From: an uncultured Prevotella sp.
Lineage (GTDB): Bacteria; Bacteroidota; Bacteroidia; Bacteroidales; Bacteroidaceae
Length of the DNA: 8,594 nucleotides
Reading direction: 5' to 3'
NCBI GenBank assembly: GCA_937906765.1
Contig: CALCUV010000053.1
Span: 1-8,594, forward strand
The notes under the pieces were generated by a model. It was not told where the DNA came from. It searched no databases and worked only from the letters and a program-made list of their open reading frames with translations. The translations under genes and the position numbers were made by a program. Shown here one piece after another: positions 6,651 to 8,594 of the stretch. Each line of letters starts with the position of its first letter. Positions within the stretch are counted from its first letter, which is position 1.

Positions 6651-7090
6651 CCATGACTGCCGATGAACGCTACATGCGAAAGGCGCTTGAGGAAGCCCGT
6701 CGCGCTTTTGAGGCGGACGAAAATCCTGTGGGTGCCGTCGTAGTTTGTGGCGATCAAATCATAGCCCGTGGGCACAACCTTACGGAAATGCTCCACGATG
6801 TTACTGCCCACGCCGAGATGCAGGCTATCACGGCGGCGGCAGAGCATCTTGGCGGGAAATACTTGGATGTCTGTACGCTCTATGTCACGGTAGAACCTTG
6901 CATTATGTGTGCCGGCGCCATCGGGTGGTCACAACTTGGTCGCCTGGTCTATGGTGCTTCCGACCCCAAGCGTGGTTATTCCTTCTTTGCCCCAAAGGCG
7001 CTCCACCCTAAGACGAAAGTCGTGAGCGGTGTGCTCGAAGAAGAATGCGCGGCGCTGATGAAGGAATTTTTTCAGCACAAGCGGAGGTAG
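6647..7090 (+). CDS. tadA: tRNA-specific adenosine-34 deaminase
   Basis: TadA deaminates the wobble adenosine of tRNA-Arg(ACG) to inosine so that one tRNA reads several Arg codons (EC 3.5.4.33). The 147-residue protein carries the zinc cytidine-deaminase signature: HAE at 55-57 with His55 as zinc ligand and Glu57 as the catalytic proton shuttle, and PCIMC at 84-88 with Cys85 and Cys88 as ligands. NPVGAVVV, GHNLTEM, YVTVEPC and the late ECAALMKEFF all fit TadA over other nucleoside deaminases. The ATG at 6647 overlaps the tex stop (ATGA), which suggests translational coupling. A second in-frame ATG at 6653 gives a nearly identical protein. A repeat-filled gap follows before yraN. A guanine or cytosine deaminase is a less likely alternative. 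Confidence 0.9.
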   Translation: MTMTADERYMRKALEEARRAFEADENPVGAVVVCGDQIIARGHNLTEMLHDVTAHAEMQAITAAAEHLGGKYLDVCTLYVTVEPCIMCAGAIGWSQLGRLVYGASDPKRGYSFFAPKALHPKTKVVSGVLEEECAALMKEFFQHKRR

Positions 7091-7226
7091 GTGAACGATG
7101 AACGGTTAAAGGTGAGAGGTGAACGGTTAACGGCATCTTCCCTTTAGCGTTTTCCCATTCCCCTTTCATCGTTAAACTCTCCCCGTTCTCCGTCCCCCTT
7201 TAACCTTTCCCCGTTCCCCTTTTATC
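7091..7226. repeat. Purine-rich then pyrimidine-rich repeat region between tadA and yraN
   Basis: The left half is made of GAACGG/GGTTAA units; the 11-mer TGAACGGTTAA occurs at 7099-7109 and 7120-7130. From about 7137 to the yraN start the strand is almost all C and T, with repeated CCCCGTT, CCCTTT and CGTTAAA units. GGTTAAAGG (7104-7112) is exactly complementary to CCTTTAACC (7197-7205), so the halves can fold on each other imperfectly. There is no clean terminator and no -7 box. Confidence 0.75.
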
Positions 7227-7583
7227 ATGGCTTCCCACAACATTCTCGGACAAATAGGCGAAGAAGAGGCCTGTCGCTACCTTATTCGCAAAGGCTACAC
7301 CCTGCTGGATAGGAATTGGCGCGTAGGTCACTTAGAAATCGACATCATTGCCGAGTGGTACGGCGAGATTATCTTTGTGGAGGTCAAAACCCGCTCAAAC
7401 GAAGACTTTGCTCCCGCACTCACCGCCGTAGATGAAGAAAAACTCCAAAACCTTCGCCTTGCCGCCGGTCATTACTTACACATCCACAGTCTTGATCAAC
7501 CTATCCGCTTCGACGTAATCACTGTAGTAGGAACGCAAAAACCATTTACCATCACGCATTATGTTGGTGGGAAGCAAGGGTAA
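7227..7583 (+). CDS. yraN: YraN / UPF0102 family nuclease-like protein
   Basis: This 118-residue cytoplasmic protein belongs to UPF0102 (YraN), a widespread family with a restriction-endonuclease-like fold whose cellular role is not settled. Visible family features are GQIGEEEACRYLIRKGY (8-24), NWRVGHLEIDIIA (30-42) and FVEVKTR (50-56). Asp39, Glu52 and Lys54 form the D...ExK pattern of PD-(D/E)xK nucleases, with Glu12 or Glu13 as a possible fourth residue. The length is near the family norm. The ATG at 7227 is the natural start and is preceded by a CT-rich repeat instead of a ribosome-binding site. The gene follows tadA by 136 bp and ends at a strong terminator. The nuclease function is inference from the motif. 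Confidence 0.9.
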   Translation: MASHNILGQIGEEEACRYLIRKGYTLLDRNWRVGHLEIDIIAEWYGEIIFVEVKTRSNEDFAPALTAVDEEKLQNLRLAAGHYLHIHSLDQPIRFDVITVVGTQKPFTITHYVGGKQG

Positions 7584-7629
7584 AGTGTCGTAACTATTTT
7601 CAGTAACAATGATCTCAATTTGACATAGA

Positions 7630-7675
7630 AATCCCCAAAGATTGGAGTGACATCTAAACTTTGGGGATTGTTTTA
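7630..7675 (+). terminator. Rho-independent terminator after yraN, probably bidirectional
   Basis: AATCCCCAAAG (7630-7640) and CTTTGGGGATT (7659-7669) form a perfect 11-bp stem with an 18-nt loop, followed by GTTTTAT on the plus strand. On the minus strand the stem is followed by TTTCTAT, so it can also serve the convergent gene ending at 7738. Confidence 0.8.
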
Positions 7676-7694
7676 TAACCGTAGTATGGATTAA

Positions 7695-7730
7695 GGGGAA
7701 CAACTTCGAAGTTCCTTGGATGACTTTTTT
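7695..7730 (+). terminator. Second hairpin with T-run between convergent genes
   Basis: GGGGAAC (7695-7701) can pair with GTTCCTT (7711-7717), including two G-U pairs, around a loop that holds the palindrome AACTTCGAAGTT (7702-7713). A T-run lies at 7725-7730, seven bases past the stem, which is farther than is ideal. It may be a backup terminator or just the end of the convergent gene region. Confidence 0.35.
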
Positions 7731-7737
7731 GGGGAAA

Positions 7738-8594
7738 TTAGAAAAAAGCATCGAGTACCTGTTGGAAGACGTCTTCCGGCGCAACCTTGTTGAAGAGGTT
7801 CATGGACGATTGGAGTTTGATGACGTCAATGTGACTGCCCATGATGTGCTCAATGTCGCGCTTGCCCGCATGAGTGAGGAGGGCACGGCAGATGGTGCGG
7901 AGGCGTTCGCCCAGGATGGGGTGCTCCAGAAACGCACGGGCTTCGTCGACGCCATCGAGTGCGTAGAATTTAGAGTTGTAACTGTGTCCAAGACCCTTGT
8001 GTTGAGGGAAAATGTACCAAATCCAGTGGATCACCGTTCTGCCGTTCTGCATTTCCTGGAGGGCGGTATCGTAGTCGCGTTCCTGTGCTTCAAGGAAGCG
8101 GTTGAGGTCGTAGACTTTCTGAGTGGAAGGCGCGCCGATAGTTTTCCAGAAGGACGCAGGTAGAGAAACATTCGCGAGGTCCTTACAGCAGGCAAATAGG
8201 GGAGCGATTTCTTCGTCCTTGTATCCCGCAATGCCGCAACCGATGCGCGTCACGAGGAAGTGTTTCTCGGGATGCGCTTGTGCATAGGCGCAGAAATCTG
8301 TTATATCCTTTTCCATATTGGGGATACCGCTCATTGAGTCGATGGCATAACTCTTTCCTTGCATGCCGTGCCCCTGTCCCATGATGGCGCCAAATTTGTT
8401 GACTGCCACTCGGGCTGCGCCTCCATAGTGTCTTCCTGTGGCGTTGGATCCAAACACAAAAACTTCATTGGCACCCAATCGGTCGATGGCTTCAGGTGTG
8501 ACGCGCGTCTCGGGTTGGTTTTGCGCGGCGTTAAGACTTTGGAGAAGTTCTGTTTTGGCGGCACCAACGGCTTTCTTCCACGACTCTAAAAACT
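7738..8594 (-). CDS. Macro-like domain / DUF1810 fusion protein, 5' end outside the window
   Basis: A continuous frame of 284 codons runs from the window edge to a TAA at 7738. Residues about 31-148 (numbered from the first visible codon) form a macro-like domain: VTPEAIDRLGANEVFVFGSN, GGAARVAV, GQGHGMQGKSYAI and TRIGCGIAGY. This pattern is seen in a family of small phage-related or hypothetical proteins and recalls the ADP-ribose-binding loops of macro domains. Residues about 161-284 match DUF1810: LNRFLEAQERDYDTAL, HWIWYIFPQHKGLG, HPILGERL and SSMNLF. The C-terminus stops at VLDAFF, earlier than most DUF1810 proteins. A TTG at 8478 is the first start-like codon inside the window, but the 38 in-frame codons before it include VTPEAIDRL, which belongs to the macro-like domain, so the true start is upstream. 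It is convergent with yraN. A role in NAD or ADP-ribose metabolism is inference only. Confidence 0.8.
   Translation of the reverse strand, partial: FLESWKKAVGAAKTELLQSLNAAQNQPETRVTPEAIDRLGANEVFVFGSNATGRHYGGAARVAVNKFGAIMGQGHGMQGKSYAIDSMSGIPNMEKDITDFCAYAQAHPEKHFLVTRIGCGIAGYKDEEIAPLFACCKDLANVSLPASFWKTIGAPSTQKVYDLNRFLEAQERDYDTALQEMQNGRTVIHWIWYIFPQHKGLGHSYNSKFYALDGVDEARAFLEHPILGERLRTICRALLTHAGKRDIEHIMGSHIDVIKLQSSMNLFNKVAPEDVFQQVLDAFF

Noticed and set aside
7091..7226. CRISPR array
   Set aside because: The repeats are short, degenerate and have no constant-length unique spacers.
7720..8163. Plus-strand 147-codon frame opposite the DUF1810 gene
   Set aside because: The minus strand encodes conserved DUF1810 motifs over the same bases, so this frame is a shadow.

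Overview
The window most likely comes from a Bacteroidales bacterium, probably a Prevotella relative. The evidence is the two TAnnTTTG-type -7 promoter boxes, start codons without Shine-Dalgarno sites, an OmpA-type barrel protein of the Prevotella/Porphyromonas kind, a meso-diaminopimelate dehydrogenase, and a Tex protein of about 708 residues. This assignment rests on recalled family features, not on a database search. No rRNA, tRNA, CRISPR array, insertion sequence or phage gene is visible.

Layout. Bases 1-652 (minus strand) hold the start of a GNAT-like acetyltransferase, cut by the window edge, and upstream of it a small cupin of the FdtA/QdtA (WxcM-like) sugar 3,4-ketoisomerase family. 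They look like the end of a nucleotide-sugar or surface-glycan cluster. Bases 653-1062 form a divergent regulatory region with two outward-facing promoters and a perfect 14-bp inverted repeat. Bases 1063-7583 (plus strand) hold six housekeeping or envelope genes: an OmpA-type barrel with a coiled-coil tail but no peptidoglycan-binding domain, ddh, glmM, tex, tadA (overlapping tex by 4 bp) and yraN. A strong, probably bidirectional terminator follows yraN. Bases 7738-8594 (minus strand) hold a convergent multidomain gene, open at the window edge, that joins a macro-like domain to a DUF1810 domain.

How the genes fit together. Ddh makes meso-diaminopimelate and GlmM makes glucosamine-1-phosphate, so both feed peptidoglycan synthesis. 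The barrel protein sits in the outer membrane, and the cupin/GNAT pair probably modifies a surface sugar. Tex, TadA and YraN act on RNA or DNA.

The two most interesting points are these. First, the macro-like/DUF1810 protein has a coding region that clearly continues upstream of the first start-like codon. Second, most intergenic gaps are filled with short-unit degenerate repeats. In three same-strand gaps a purine-rich repeat follows the upstream stop, and a partly complementary pyrimidine-rich repeat runs almost into the next start codon. The sequence of the unit differs in every gap.
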